From the NCBI GenBank assembly GCA_002068375.1, contig MVZL01000009.1:1-18611 (forward strand): a stretch of DNA of 18,611 bases. Reading direction: 5' to 3'. The stretch's first letter is position 1, and each line of letters begins with the position of its first letter. The notes beneath the pieces are model-generated. The model did no database searches, was not told the DNA's origin, and saw only the letters and a program-made list of their open reading frames with translations. Origin of the DNA: Tenericutes bacterium ADurb.BinA155 (lineage in GTDB: Bacteria; Bacillota_I; Bacilli_A; RFN20; CAG-826). The translations under genes were made by a program, and so were the position numbers. This document shows positions 7,251-14,483 of this stretch, piece after piece.

Positions 7251-8835
7251 AAAAACGTTTCGGAAAGCGGTGCTCCGGCAGATCTTTTCGCAAATTGGAA
7301 AGAGCTATTTAAGCGTTCTGCCGATTGCCGTGATGATCACGATCCTCTATTTCGTGAAGATCATTGATGGCTTCTACCTCCCGGTTTACATCACTTTCTT
7401 AGGAGCGGTGGTGTTGATTGGTTTAGGATTAGCCCTATTCCAGGTCGGTTCTGACCAGTCGATCTCCAGAATCGGTACCATCGTCGGATCGAACTTATTC
7501 AAGCAGCGGAATATCTGGCTGATTTCTTTGATGACTTTTGTGCTGGGCCTTATCATCACGGTGGCCGAGCCTGATCTCAAAGTCATGGCGGCTCAAATTG
7601 GATTTGATAACGAATTCCTTCTGATCGTTTGCGTTGGAATCGGCGTTGGCCTCTTCATGATGTTTGGGGTCCTCCGGATTCTTTTCCAGAAAGATTTGAA
7701 CGTCATCTTCTTAGCCTTCTATGCTTTGATTTTTACTTTCGCCGGCATTACCAACCCGAAGTTCCTTCCGATTTCTTTCGATAGCGGGGCGGTGGTCACC
7801 GGGCCAGTCACGATTCCGTTCATCCTCGCTTTCGGCGCGAGCCTATCCGCTTCGCGCGGAAGCACGAATGGCCGTTCGAGCAGCGATGCCTTCGGTTTGA
7901 CCGCTTTAGCGACGGCCGGTCCGATTCTGACGGTGATGATTTTGTCTCGCTTCGTCGATGTGTCTTCTTTGGCTTATCGGTGGGATCCGAGCGCGATCAC
8001 GACTTGCGAAACTTGGGATCAATGGAACACGGCAATCGGCCCTTTGCTGTACAAAGCTCTCACCAGTAATTTGTTGGATCTTTTGATTGCGATCGCTCCG
8101 CTCGGCGCTTTCTTCATGATTTATAACTGGATCTTTGTCAAATTGAATTTCAAACAGGTTTTGAAGATTTTAATCGGTTTGATTTATGCCTACTTCGGCC
8201 TTGTCCTCTTTATGGTTGCGGTCAATATCGGCTTCCTTCCGGTCGCCCAAAAAGTCGGCTATGCCTTAGGAGCCAAGAGTTCGCTTTATCCTCTTGCGAT
8301 CGTCATGGGTGGTTTGTTTGGTCTATTCGGTGTCATCGCTGAACCGGCGGTCCACATTTTGGTTCACCAAATCGAAACCGTTTCCGAAGGCACAATCAAA
8401 GCCAATTCCGTCTTAGCCGTGATGGCCATCTCGGTTGGCGGTGGCATGGCGATGGCCGTGGTACGGGCCCATTATGGTTTCTCGATTCTCTATTACTTCA
8501 TCCCCGGGTATTTCTTAGCGCTCGTTTTAGCCTTTGTCGTTCCGAAGATTTATATGAGTATCGCCTTCGATTCCGGCAGCATCGCTTCCGGCCCAATGGC
8601 TTCCTCTTTCGTCATGCCCTTCGTCTTGGGCTTCAGCTACGCCGAGCACGGGGCCGATACGATTTACGAAGATGCTTTTGGTTCGATCGCGATGATTTCA
8701 ATGATGCCGCTTGTGGTGATTCAGCTCATGGGCCTCTACGTTCAGATCAAACGGGCTCACATCTATAAAGTTGCGCGTCGGCGGATTGTCGAGCCGAACG
8801 ATAACCAAATCGTGCATATGGGAGAGGAGGCTTAG
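7225..8835 (+). CDS. DUF1538-family integral membrane protein, putative PII-linked transporter
   Basis: This 536-residue polytopic membrane protein has two related halves. Paired motifs show the duplication: VAEPDLKVMAAQI (113-125) against IAEPAVHILVHQI, and FDSGAVVTGPVTIPF (185-199) against FDSGSIASGPMASSF. The SFDSG...TGP signature with long hydrophobic spans is that of the DUF1538 family, which has no settled function. The glycine/serine-rich half motifs resemble the re-entrant substrate sites of transporters (inference). ATG 7225 is preferred: AAGGAAAGG (7211-7219) sits 5 nt upstream and the protein then begins with a basic cytosolic segment. Starts at 7207, 7156 or TTG 7138 would overlap the upstream gene further. 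Two PII-type genes follow immediately, suggesting that this protein is their partner. Confidence 0.8.
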   Translation: MPADTIAAKKTFRKAVLRQIFSQIGKSYLSVLPIAVMITILYFVKIIDGFYLPVYITFLGAVVLIGLGLALFQVGSDQSISRIGTIVGSNLFKQRNIWLISLMTFVLGLIITVAEPDLKVMAAQIGFDNEFLLIVCVGIGVGLFMMFGVLRILFQKDLNVIFLAFYALIFTFAGITNPKFLPISFDSGAVVTGPVTIPFILAFGASLSASRGSTNGRSSSDAFGLTALATAGPILTVMILSRFVDVSSLAYRWDPSAITTCETWDQWNTAIGPLLYKALTSNLLDLLIAIAPLGAFFMIYNWIFVKLNFKQVLKILIGLIYAYFGLVLFMVAVNIGFLPVAQKVGYALGAKSSLYPLAIVMGGLFGLFGVIAEPAVHILVHQIETVSEGTIKANSVLAVMAISVGGGMAMAVVRAHYGFSILYYFIPGYFLALVLAFVVPKIYMSIAFDSGSIASGPMASSFVMPFVLGFSYAEHGADTIYEDAFGSIAMISMMPLVVIQLMGLYVQIKRAHIYKVARRRIVEPNDNQIVHMGEEA

Positions 8836-8838
8836 GCT

Positions 8839-9288
8839 ATGGCAGACGATAAGAAAAAGAAAACCCCAGAACCCGCTCCGATTCCCTATGAAGAGAATCA
8901 CAAGGTGGTTCCACTTTGCTGCTGCGTCACCGTGGTGAACGATCACCAGTCTTATGCCATTTGCGATTTGCTCTATTCCCACGGGGCCGCGATCGCCTGC
9001 ATCATGCACGCTCGGGGAACCGCCGCGACCCAATTCTATGAAGTCATGGGTCTTGATGAAGCGAAGAAACAAGTCATCATCGCCGTGATGCGAAAGGATG
9101 CTTGGCCCGAGTACAAAAATGATCTCATCGAGCGTTTCAAGGTGAGTCCTTATGCCAAAGGCATTTCTTACATTATTCCGATTAATTCGGTCGCGGGTGT
9201 TTCGATCTACAAGATGTTAGCCAATATTCAAACATTGGACAAACCAATTAAGCCGAAGAAAACACTTATTGGAGGAATCACAAAATGA
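8839..9288 (+). CDS. PII-like signalling protein, first of a pair
   Basis: This 149-residue protein has a PII-type ferredoxin-like core: SHGAAIACIMHARGTA at 47-62, a central loop, then KKQVIIAVMRKD and GISYIIPINSVAG at 108-120. PII proteins are trimers that sense ATP/ADP and often 2-oxoglutarate, and bind a partner enzyme or transporter through the T-loop. This one is divergent: it has a 20-residue Lys/Pro-rich N-terminal extension, three consecutive cysteines (27-29), and a replaced GARGGT element. The Shine-Dalgarno GAGGAGG (8824-8830) is 8 nt before the ATG. It starts three bases after the DUF1538 gene and overlaps the next PII gene by an ATGA junction. The family is clear but the ligand and partner are inferred. 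Confidence 0.82.
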   Translation: MADDKKKKTPEPAPIPYEENHKVVPLCCCVTVVNDHQSYAICDLLYSHGAAIACIMHARGTAATQFYEVMGLDEAKKQVIIAVMRKDAWPEYKNDLIERFKVSPYAKGISYIIPINSVAGVSIYKMLANIQTLDKPIKPKKTLIGGITK

Positions 9289-9641
9289 GCGTGCAAAAGG
9301 ATTATCAGATGGTGATGGCGATTGTGAACACCGGGTTTACCGATCTCGTCATGATTGCGGCCAAAGGCGCGGGTGCTCGCGGGGGAACGGTGATGACCGC
9401 CCACGGAACCGGCAACAAAGACATCGAAAAATTCTTTGGCGTTGTGGTGACTCCGGAAAAAGAAATCGTGATGATTCTTGTTCCTACCGCCATCAAAGAC
9501 AACGTTCTGCTTGCGATCAATAAGGAAGCAGGGATGGATACCAAAGGCCAAGGCATTGCGTTTGCGATGCCGGTCGAAGATGTCGTTGGTATTGTCACCG
9601 ATCAGCAAATCGAGGCAGCGAAAAATGGCGGAGAGCAATAA
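9285..9641 (+). CDS. P-II family nitrogen-regulator-like protein, second of a pair
   Basis: This 118-residue protein is close to canonical PII length. It contains GARGGTVMTAHGTG (30-43), FFGVVVTPEKEIVMILVP (50-67) and GQGIAFAMPVEDVVGI (88-103), all recognisable PII core elements. The T-loop region (about 37-54) lacks an obvious tyrosine for uridylylation. The ATG overlaps the stop of the upstream PII gene (ATGA), and GGAGG (9271-9275) is 9 nt upstream. No glnA, amtB or other nitrogen gene is visible, so a role as regulator of the adjacent DUF1538 membrane protein is more likely than classical nitrogen control. The pair could form mixed trimers or sense different ligands. Confidence 0.88.
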   Translation: MSVQKDYQMVMAIVNTGFTDLVMIAAKGAGARGGTVMTAHGTGNKDIEKFFGVVVTPEKEIVMILVPTAIKDNVLLAINKEAGMDTKGQGIAFAMPVEDVVGIVTDQQIEAAKNGGEQ

Positions 9642-12600
9642 CAACGAACCCAAAAAGAACGAGGACGGGGCATCGAATTCAGGAAAGGATGCGCCGTTAC
9701 TTTCTTTAAGCGACCTCCGACCGGACAAGATCGCGACCGTGAGCCCTTCAGGCGCGGCTTCTTTAGCCTCCGTCAAAAAAGAACCGAGCAAGTTTGGGAT
9801 TTGGATCCACAAGCATTGCGCTTGGCTTTTTAATATCCATTCGCTTTTTTATTTTGGTCTCATCATTTTCGCCGTCGCAATGGGTTGGACCGGATACGCT
9901 CTGATTAATAACTCCTTCGTTCAGGCTTATGGCTGGGATTTCTGCTCCCAGTTCATGACGTTCTACTATGACTTCTGGGACGATTGGCACGAGTTCTTCC
10001 GAACGGGCAAGTTCGTCCTTTATGACACCAACACGTTCTTAGGGACTGATAACATTGGTTCGAACTCTTACTATGGGCTGTTCGATCCTTTCGTCGTCGC
10101 GCTCAATCTCTTCCCGCGGGCTTGGATCCCTCAGACTTCGACCATCATGACGTTATTGAAACTCGTGGTCGCGGCCTTCTGTATGCGGGCTTATCTCAAA
10201 TATATGGACATCCAAGAAGGGACCGCCCGCTTCGGCGCGGTCGCTTATGCCTTCTCGGGTTATATGTGCTTCATGGCGGGCTTCCAGACCACCGTGGCAG
10301 CCTGCTGCTACGTCCCGTTAATTTTATTAGGCATCGAAAAGGTCATCAAAGAACGGAAACCTTCTTGCCTCATTTGGGGCTTATTCCTTGAAGGGATTAC
10401 CTCGTTCTTCTTCCTCGTCGTTCTCTGCATCTGGGGCGTTTTGTATGCCCTATGGCGTTTCTTCTGGACGATCAAGCAGCGGAAAGCCAAAGAGAATTGG
10501 CTGGTGATTGCTTTTGGCGTTGCTTCCTTTGGCGTGGGATTGCTCCTTTGCAGCTGGACCTTGCTTCCCTCCTTACGGGAATCTTCTTTATCGGGCCGGA
10601 CCGTTTCGGTCGGCTCGATCTACTTAGCTCAGATCACGAACGCCCTCAAGAGCTTTGATATCAAATCCTTATTCACCTTGCTCTTCCAGCAGGTTGGCGA
10701 TAACACCGGCCGGGAACTCATGGGCCTCATTTCCTTCTTCTATCCGACGAGTGGATATCTTTATCTCCCCTTAAGCGCTTCGGCAGGAGGCTACGTCTAC
10801 GATTCCTGGACCGCCTCGATTTTCTGCTACACCCCCTTCGTCATTTTGTTCTTCGTCGCCTTTATGAACTCGATCCGGAAGAAGAAGTGGAACCATTTGA
10901 TTTTGATTGCGATTTGTCTCTATCTCCTCTTCACGACCTTTGCTTACTATTTCTTCTACGCGTTCACGGGGAACGGCTATGGCCGCTGGTTCATCATTCT
11001 CGTTCCGGAAATCATCTATTACGGGTGCTGGGCTTTTGATGATCGGAAGAACCAGCCGAAAGCCTTCATGCCGACCGCGACCTTGCTCGCCCTCGCCGGG
11101 ACGATTGGAACCTACGCGCTCACGGTGATGCTCCTTTCGGGCAAGACTTTTACTCCGAGCGTCAATGCCGATGGCTATTACGTCACTTCTTATCTCACCG
11201 CGGGCGAAGTGACCGGCTCAGTGAGCGTCTCCCGGATGTGGTACATCTATTATCAATGCGCCCTCGTCGTGATCGAAGGGGCGGTCATGACCTATTTCCT
11301 CAACAAGGAATGGCTGCACAAAGTCTTATTTGCTTTCATCTCGGTCGAGGCGATCGTCGCCGGGAACATGTCCTTTGTCTATGGGGCGTTATGGAATATT
11401 GATACCGCCTATAACGGTGGGGCGGCCGCCTACGCCAACACGACCGAAGTCTTGGAAAGAGTCAACAACCAAGATCGTTCGTTCTTCCGGACTTATTGTG
11501 ATGCTTCAGGCGAAGGCAACTACGCGATGGGCGTGAACTATAACGGGGCTTCGTGCTTCCACTCCCTTATGAACTTCGAGACCTATGATTTCGATGTGAT
11601 GGCCCACATCACCGATGCTGGAGCGACCCATACCGCCTACGGCACGAGTTATTGGAACCCGAGCTGGGGTGGTAAGTACGCGAACAAACGCTACGCGGCC
11701 GACATTCAACTGGGCTATAAGAAATACATCATCAAGAATGATGGCTATTGGGTCAAGGACGATGCGGGGAATGACTACAATTTTGAATCGCAGAACGTCC
11801 CCTTCGATTGTGTTCTTGATGAAAAAGCGAGCGGGAACGATTACCGTGTTTACACCTATGATGATGAGGCCTACGCCACGAATTCCTATGTTTCCCTAGG
11901 ACACGGGGTCGATAATTCGAAACTCTTCGCGATTGAACACACCAGCGGTAGCCAAGTCTATAGCCGTTTCTATGGCGGTGGCGATGCGACCAATACCCGT
12001 CGGGCCGAGCACACGATGGTGGAAGGCGCGATCTTAACCGACGAAGATGCTGCAAATATGCCGGAGGGCTTTACGACCAGCAGCGCCACTCCGACGGCCT
12101 ATGGTTCTCAAATTTATTGCTACGGCCGGAAATACAGTACGACCGGTGAGAACAAATACTTGCCAGCGAGCGGAACGAAGTATGCCGCGGATGGTCCGGC
12201 TTATTTCCTCAAAGAAAGCGGAGTTTCGACCTACACGAACTTTGCTTCCGGCTCTTATCAGCGCGATCTTGATCACATCGTTTTCTATCCGACCACGGGG
12301 TTCGGTTCTTATTTCAATTCTGATCCTAATGGAGCCTATTTCGATCTCTACACCAGCACCTCGAACACGACCCGTTACTACATGATCGGGGATACGTATA
12401 AAGATGATGGAAACGGCAACAAAGTTATCGACAAGACCGATCAGCTTTTGAACTTTGAATACCACGCGATCGACAACATGGGCGACGCCGCGGGAACCTA
12501 TCGGAACCTCTTCGGCATGTATGCGAAAGGCCGCGTGAAGTATATCGTGGTGTGCGCCCCCGGTCCGGCCGAGAGCAATGGTGTGGCCAATTACGTGTAC

Positions 12601-13044
12601 TTCAGCAGCGATCTCCGAATCTATATGCAAGAACGCTCCGCCATTGAACAACAATATGATTTCCTCCGCGAATCGAAATTCCAAAACGTGGTCCAGGTGA
12701 GCTCGAACGAATACACCTTCACCACCAATTACGATGCGACGACTTATCCGGATGGCCGTTTCTGCGTCACTCAGATCGCTTACGATAAAGGCTGGTCGGT
12801 CACAGCAAACGGCAAGAGCCTCAAGACCTATAAGCTTGATGGCGGCTTCGTTGGTTTCATCGCCCCGGCGGGAGAAGCCACCTACGACATGGTTTACGTC
12901 ACACCTTATATTAAGGGAACTTCCTTCTTATTCGCGGGCGGTATCATCGTCTACGCTTCCTACCTGACCTATGGCTTCGTCCGCGATCTCAAGCGGATCA
13001 AAAAAGAGCAGCAGGATCTCGCAGTCGCCCCACGGGGAAAGTAA
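9625..13044 (+). CDS. yfhO: Large YfhO-family membrane protein
   Basis: This 1139-residue protein is longer than typical YfhO proteins (roughly 850-900). Residues 1-65 are hydrophilic and probably cytosolic and disordered. Multiple membrane spans follow from about 75 to 590, with a first outer loop containing YGWDFCSQF and GTDNIGSNSYYGLFDPF, as in YfhO and GT-C-type transferases. A large outer region (about 600-1090) follows, rich in Tyr, Asn, Gly and Thr, then a final span at about 1098-1118 and a basic tail. Family members are linked to adding sugars to lipoteichoic acid or other surface polymers; that role is inferred here. ATG 9625 has GAGG (9612-9615) 9 nt upstream and overlaps the second PII gene by 17 nt. 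The in-frame ATG at 9478 lies inside that PII gene and is rejected. Confidence 0.82.
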   Translation: MAESNNNEPKKNEDGASNSGKDAPLLSLSDLRPDKIATVSPSGAASLASVKKEPSKFGIWIHKHCAWLFNIHSLFYFGLIIFAVAMGWTGYALINNSFVQAYGWDFCSQFMTFYYDFWDDWHEFFRTGKFVLYDTNTFLGTDNIGSNSYYGLFDPFVVALNLFPRAWIPQTSTIMTLLKLVVAAFCMRAYLKYMDIQEGTARFGAVAYAFSGYMCFMAGFQTTVAACCYVPLILLGIEKVIKERKPSCLIWGLFLEGITSFFFLVVLCIWGVLYALWRFFWTIKQRKAKENWLVIAFGVASFGVGLLLCSWTLLPSLRESSLSGRTVSVGSIYLAQITNALKSFDIKSLFTLLFQQVGDNTGRELMGLISFFYPTSGYLYLPLSASAGGYVYDSWTASIFCYTPFVILFFVAFMNSIRKKKWNHLILIAICLYLLFTTFAYYFFYAFTGNGYGRWFIILVPEIIYYGCWAFDDRKNQPKAFMPTATLLALAGTIGTYALTVMLLSGKTFTPSVNADGYYVTSYLTAGEVTGSVSVSRMWYIYYQCALVVIEGAVMTYFLNKEWLHKVLFAFISVEAIVAGNMSFVYGALWNIDTAYNGGAAAYANTTEVLERVNNQDRSFFRTYCDASGEGNYAMGVNYNGASCFHSLMNFETYDFDVMAHITDAGATHTAYGTSYWNPSWGGKYANKRYAADIQLGYKKYIIKNDGYWVKDDAGNDYNFESQNVPFDCVLDEKASGNDYRVYTYDDEAYATNSYVSLGHGVDNSKLFAIEHTSGSQVYSRFYGGGDATNTRRAEHTMVEGAILTDEDAANMPEGFTTSSATPTAYGSQIYCYGRKYSTTGENKYLPASGTKYAADGPAYFLKESGVSTYTNFASGSYQRDLDHIVFYPTTGFGSYFNSDPNGAYFDLYTSTSNTTRYYMIGDTYKDDGNGNKVIDKTDQLLNFEYHAIDNMGDAAGTYRNLFGMYAKGRVKYIVVCAPGPAESNGVANYVYFSSDLRIYMQERSAIEQQYDFLRESKFQNVVQVSSNEYTFTTNYDATTYPDGRFCVTQIAYDKGWSVTANGKSLKTYKLDGGFVGFIAPAGEATYDMVYVTPYIKGTSFLFAGGIIVYASYLTYGFVRDLKRIKKEQQDLAVAPRGK

Positions 13045-13056
13045 AGATTTTTATCC

Positions 13057-13083
13057 AAAAAGCCCTGATAATCTCGTCTTTTT
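13057..13083 (+). terminator. Very weak candidate terminator after yfhO
   Basis: AAAAAG (13057-13062) can pair with CTTTTT (13078-13083) around a 15-nt loop. The stem is nearly all A-T, so termination here is doubtful. Confidence 0.2.
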
Positions 13084-13103
13084 AAACTTAGTCAAAATAA
13101 TTA

Positions 13104-13132
13104 TTGACAGTTTTAAGACCCGTGATTAAATA
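13104..13132 (+). promoter_or_regulatory. Promoter of the non-coding RNA
   Basis: Perfect -35 TTGACA (13104-13109), 17-nt spacer, -10 TAAATA (13127-13132). It predicts a start near 13139, just before the structured region, with no coding sequence following. Confidence 0.8.
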
Positions 13133-13138
13133 ATGGCG

Positions 13139-13373
13139 TTCATCGGGGAAACCTGGTGGGCTGCCTGAGCGCTCGATCGGCGCGTTTGAAGGGCCCCGCA
13201 CTCTGTCCGTCGGGAAAGTAGTTGGAGGCGTCTATTCTAGGGGGTATCGCCCTGCTAGAAAAGGTGGGGGCTGGCGGTAGTCCTCTAAGACCGCTGGGGT
13301 TGTGACCTCGTTCCGAGGGCGTCGTAAGCCGGAGGGACGGAATAGCTGAAAAAGCTCCGAGAGGGGCTTTTTT
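13139..13373 (+). ncRNA. Stand-alone structured non-coding RNA of about 235 nt, family not identified
   Basis: This GC-rich segment has its own consensus promoter and a strong intrinsic terminator, and no credible plus-strand coding frame. Helices readable by eye: CGGGG (13144-13148) with CCCCG (13194-13198); GCGC/GCGC (13169-13172 with 13180-13183); TTCTAG (13235-13240) with CTAGAA (13255-13260), continued inside by GGG/CCC; GCGGT (13274-13278) with ACCGC (13290-13294); CCTCG-TTC-CGAGG (13306-13318); and a long-range TCCGTC (13206-13211) with GACGGA (13336-13341). I do not find the diagnostic cores of tmRNA, RNase P RNA, SRP RNA, T-box or common riboswitches. Its size and complexity recall the raiA-motif class of Bacillota, but I cannot confirm that by sequence. 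The terminator before oppB argues for a trans-acting or housekeeping RNA, though a terminator-controlled leader is possible. Confidence 0.75.
13349..13373 (+). terminator. Intrinsic terminator of the non-coding RNA
   Basis: AAAAAGCTCC (13349-13358), a GAGA tetraloop (13359-13362) and GGGGCTTTTT (13363-13372) form a 10-bp stem with one G-T pair. The transcript ends in six T. This is a textbook Rho-independent terminator. Confidence 0.92.
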
Positions 13374-13414
13374 CTTACTTTCTATTGACATTGAAAAGAA
13401 CGTAATCATTCCTT

Positions 13415-13428
13415 TGAAAGCGGTTACA
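13415..13428 (+). promoter_or_regulatory. Catabolite-responsive element (cre)-like site
   Basis: TGAAAGCGGTTACA matches the Bacillus CcpA consensus TGWAANCGNTNWCA at every defined position. Its centre is about 77 bp upstream of the predicted opp start, a place from which CcpA could activate or modulate. It overlaps a small inverted repeat, GCGGT-TAC-ACCGC (13420-13432). No ccpA gene is in the window. Confidence 0.55.
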
Positions 13429-13464
13429 CCGCCGAAGAAAAAGCCGATTTTACGAAAATAATAA

Positions 13465-13492
13465 TTGACAGTTTTTCGCGCGAGTTAACAAT
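13465..13492 (+). promoter_or_regulatory. Promoter of the opp operon
   Basis: Perfect -35 TTGACA (13465-13470) with a 16-nt spacer to AACAAT (13487-13492), a 4/6 match to the -10. The start would be near 13499, giving a leader of about 42 nt. The -35 surroundings repeat those of the RNA promoter (ATTGACAGTTTT). Confidence 0.6.
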
Positions 13493-13506
13493 CGTGATTA
13501 CTTTAA

Positions 13507-13528
13507 GCGGAATTAGTCATTAATCCGC
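13507..13528 (+). other. Leader hairpin just before the oppB ribosome site
   Basis: GCGGA-A-TTA pairs with TAA-TCCGC (13507-13515 with 13521-13528) around GTCAT, with one bulged A. It ends 2 nt before the Shine-Dalgarno AAAGGA (13531-13536). It may protect the 5' end or tune initiation. Confidence 0.5.
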
Positions 13529-13540
13529 CTAAAGGAAACT

Positions 13541-14479
13541 ATGAACGGCAAAACGGCGATGTATCTTTTGAAGCGATTCGGGATGGCCATCCTGACGATT
13601 TTCATGGTGGTCACGATCACCTTTTGGTTCATGGAACTCATCCCCGGCGGACCTTTTACTTCCGAGCATGGCGTGAGCGATGTTACTCTGGCCGCCCTCA
13701 AAGCGAAGTATGGCTTAGACAAGCCCTTATTTGTTCAGTATCTTATTTATCTCGGGCGCGCGTTCACCTTTGACTTCGGGCCTTCGATGAAGCTCAAAGG
13801 CACCGACGTGATGTCGCTCATTGGGCAAGGCATGCAGTACTCGCTTCCTTTAGGCATCATCGCGGCGGCGATCGCGATTTCGATGGGAACTTTGTTCGGC
13901 TCGATCGCGGCGATCAACCGCGGTAAGCCCATCGACCATGTCATCATGGTGCTTTCGACCGCTTCGATCGCCTTCCCTTCGTTCATCACCGCGACCTTCT
14001 TATCGTATTTCTTCTGCCGGTTACTCAACTGGTTCCCTACGGGCTACGTGGCTTCTGGCTATAGCATGGCTTCTTTCATCCTGCCGTGCATTTGCTTGTC
14101 TCTTTATCCGAGCGCCTATATCACTCGGCTTTCGCGCTCAGCGACCTTGGATAGCTTAGGCAGCGATTACATCATCACCGCCCGGGCCAAAGGCGCTTCG
14201 AATACTCGGGTGCTTTTTGGCCACGTCATGAAGAACTCGTTAGCCCCGACCATCTCTTATGCGGGACCGATGTTCGCTGGCATCATCACCGGATCCTTGG
14301 TGGTGGAGCAGATTTTCGCTATCCCCGGCGTGGGTTCTTATTTTGTGAACAGCATCACCAGTCGCGATTACAACATGATCATGGCGACCACGGTCTTCAT
14401 GACCGACCTCGTCGTTGTGATGACTCTTGTCAGCGATATTCTCTACACCGTCGTGAACCCGCGGGTGTCTTTGGAGTGA
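13541..14479 (+). CDS. oppB: Oligopeptide ABC transporter permease OppB
   Basis: This 312-residue permease is the first membrane subunit of a peptide/nickel-type (Opp/Dpp) importer. It begins with the usual N-terminal span (YLLKRFGMAILTIFMVVTI), then an outer loop with PGGPF and KYGLDKPLFVQY, typical of OppB/DppB. The cytoplasmic coupling motif is at about 217-245 (ITARAKGASNTRVLFGHVMKNS), the loop that contacts the ATPases. The length is normal. AAAGGA at 13531-13536 is the ribosome site. It opens a tight operon with oppC, oppD and oppF. Transcription probably starts near 13499, with possible CcpA control through the upstream cre-like site. Confidence 0.93.
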   Translation: MNGKTAMYLLKRFGMAILTIFMVVTITFWFMELIPGGPFTSEHGVSDVTLAALKAKYGLDKPLFVQYLIYLGRAFTFDFGPSMKLKGTDVMSLIGQGMQYSLPLGIIAAAIAISMGTLFGSIAAINRGKPIDHVIMVLSTASIAFPSFITATFLSYFFCRLLNWFPTGYVASGYSMASFILPCICLSLYPSAYITRLSRSATLDSLGSDYIITARAKGASNTRVLFGHVMKNSLAPTISYAGPMFAGIITGSLVVEQIFAIPGVGSYFVNSITSRDYNMIMATTVFMTDLVVVMTLVSDILYTVVNPRVSLE

Positions 14480-14483
14480 TTTT

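Noticed and set aside
9478..9624. Upstream in-frame extension of yfhO
   Set aside because: It would overlap most of the second PII gene and adds a non-membrane-like segment; ATG 9625 has a ribosome site.
12034..12684. 216-residue minus-strand frame inside yfhO
   Set aside because: It lies wholly within a convincing membrane-protein gene and mirrors its codon bias; no family features.
13139..13373. T-box or metabolite riboswitch controlling opp
   Set aside because: The T-box core and the common riboswitch cores that I know are absent, and a second promoter lies between this element and oppB.
13140..13409. 89-residue minus-strand frame across the RNA gene
   Set aside because: It spans the RNA, its terminator and flanking DNA, has low-complexity composition and no ribosome site; the RNA explanation fits better.
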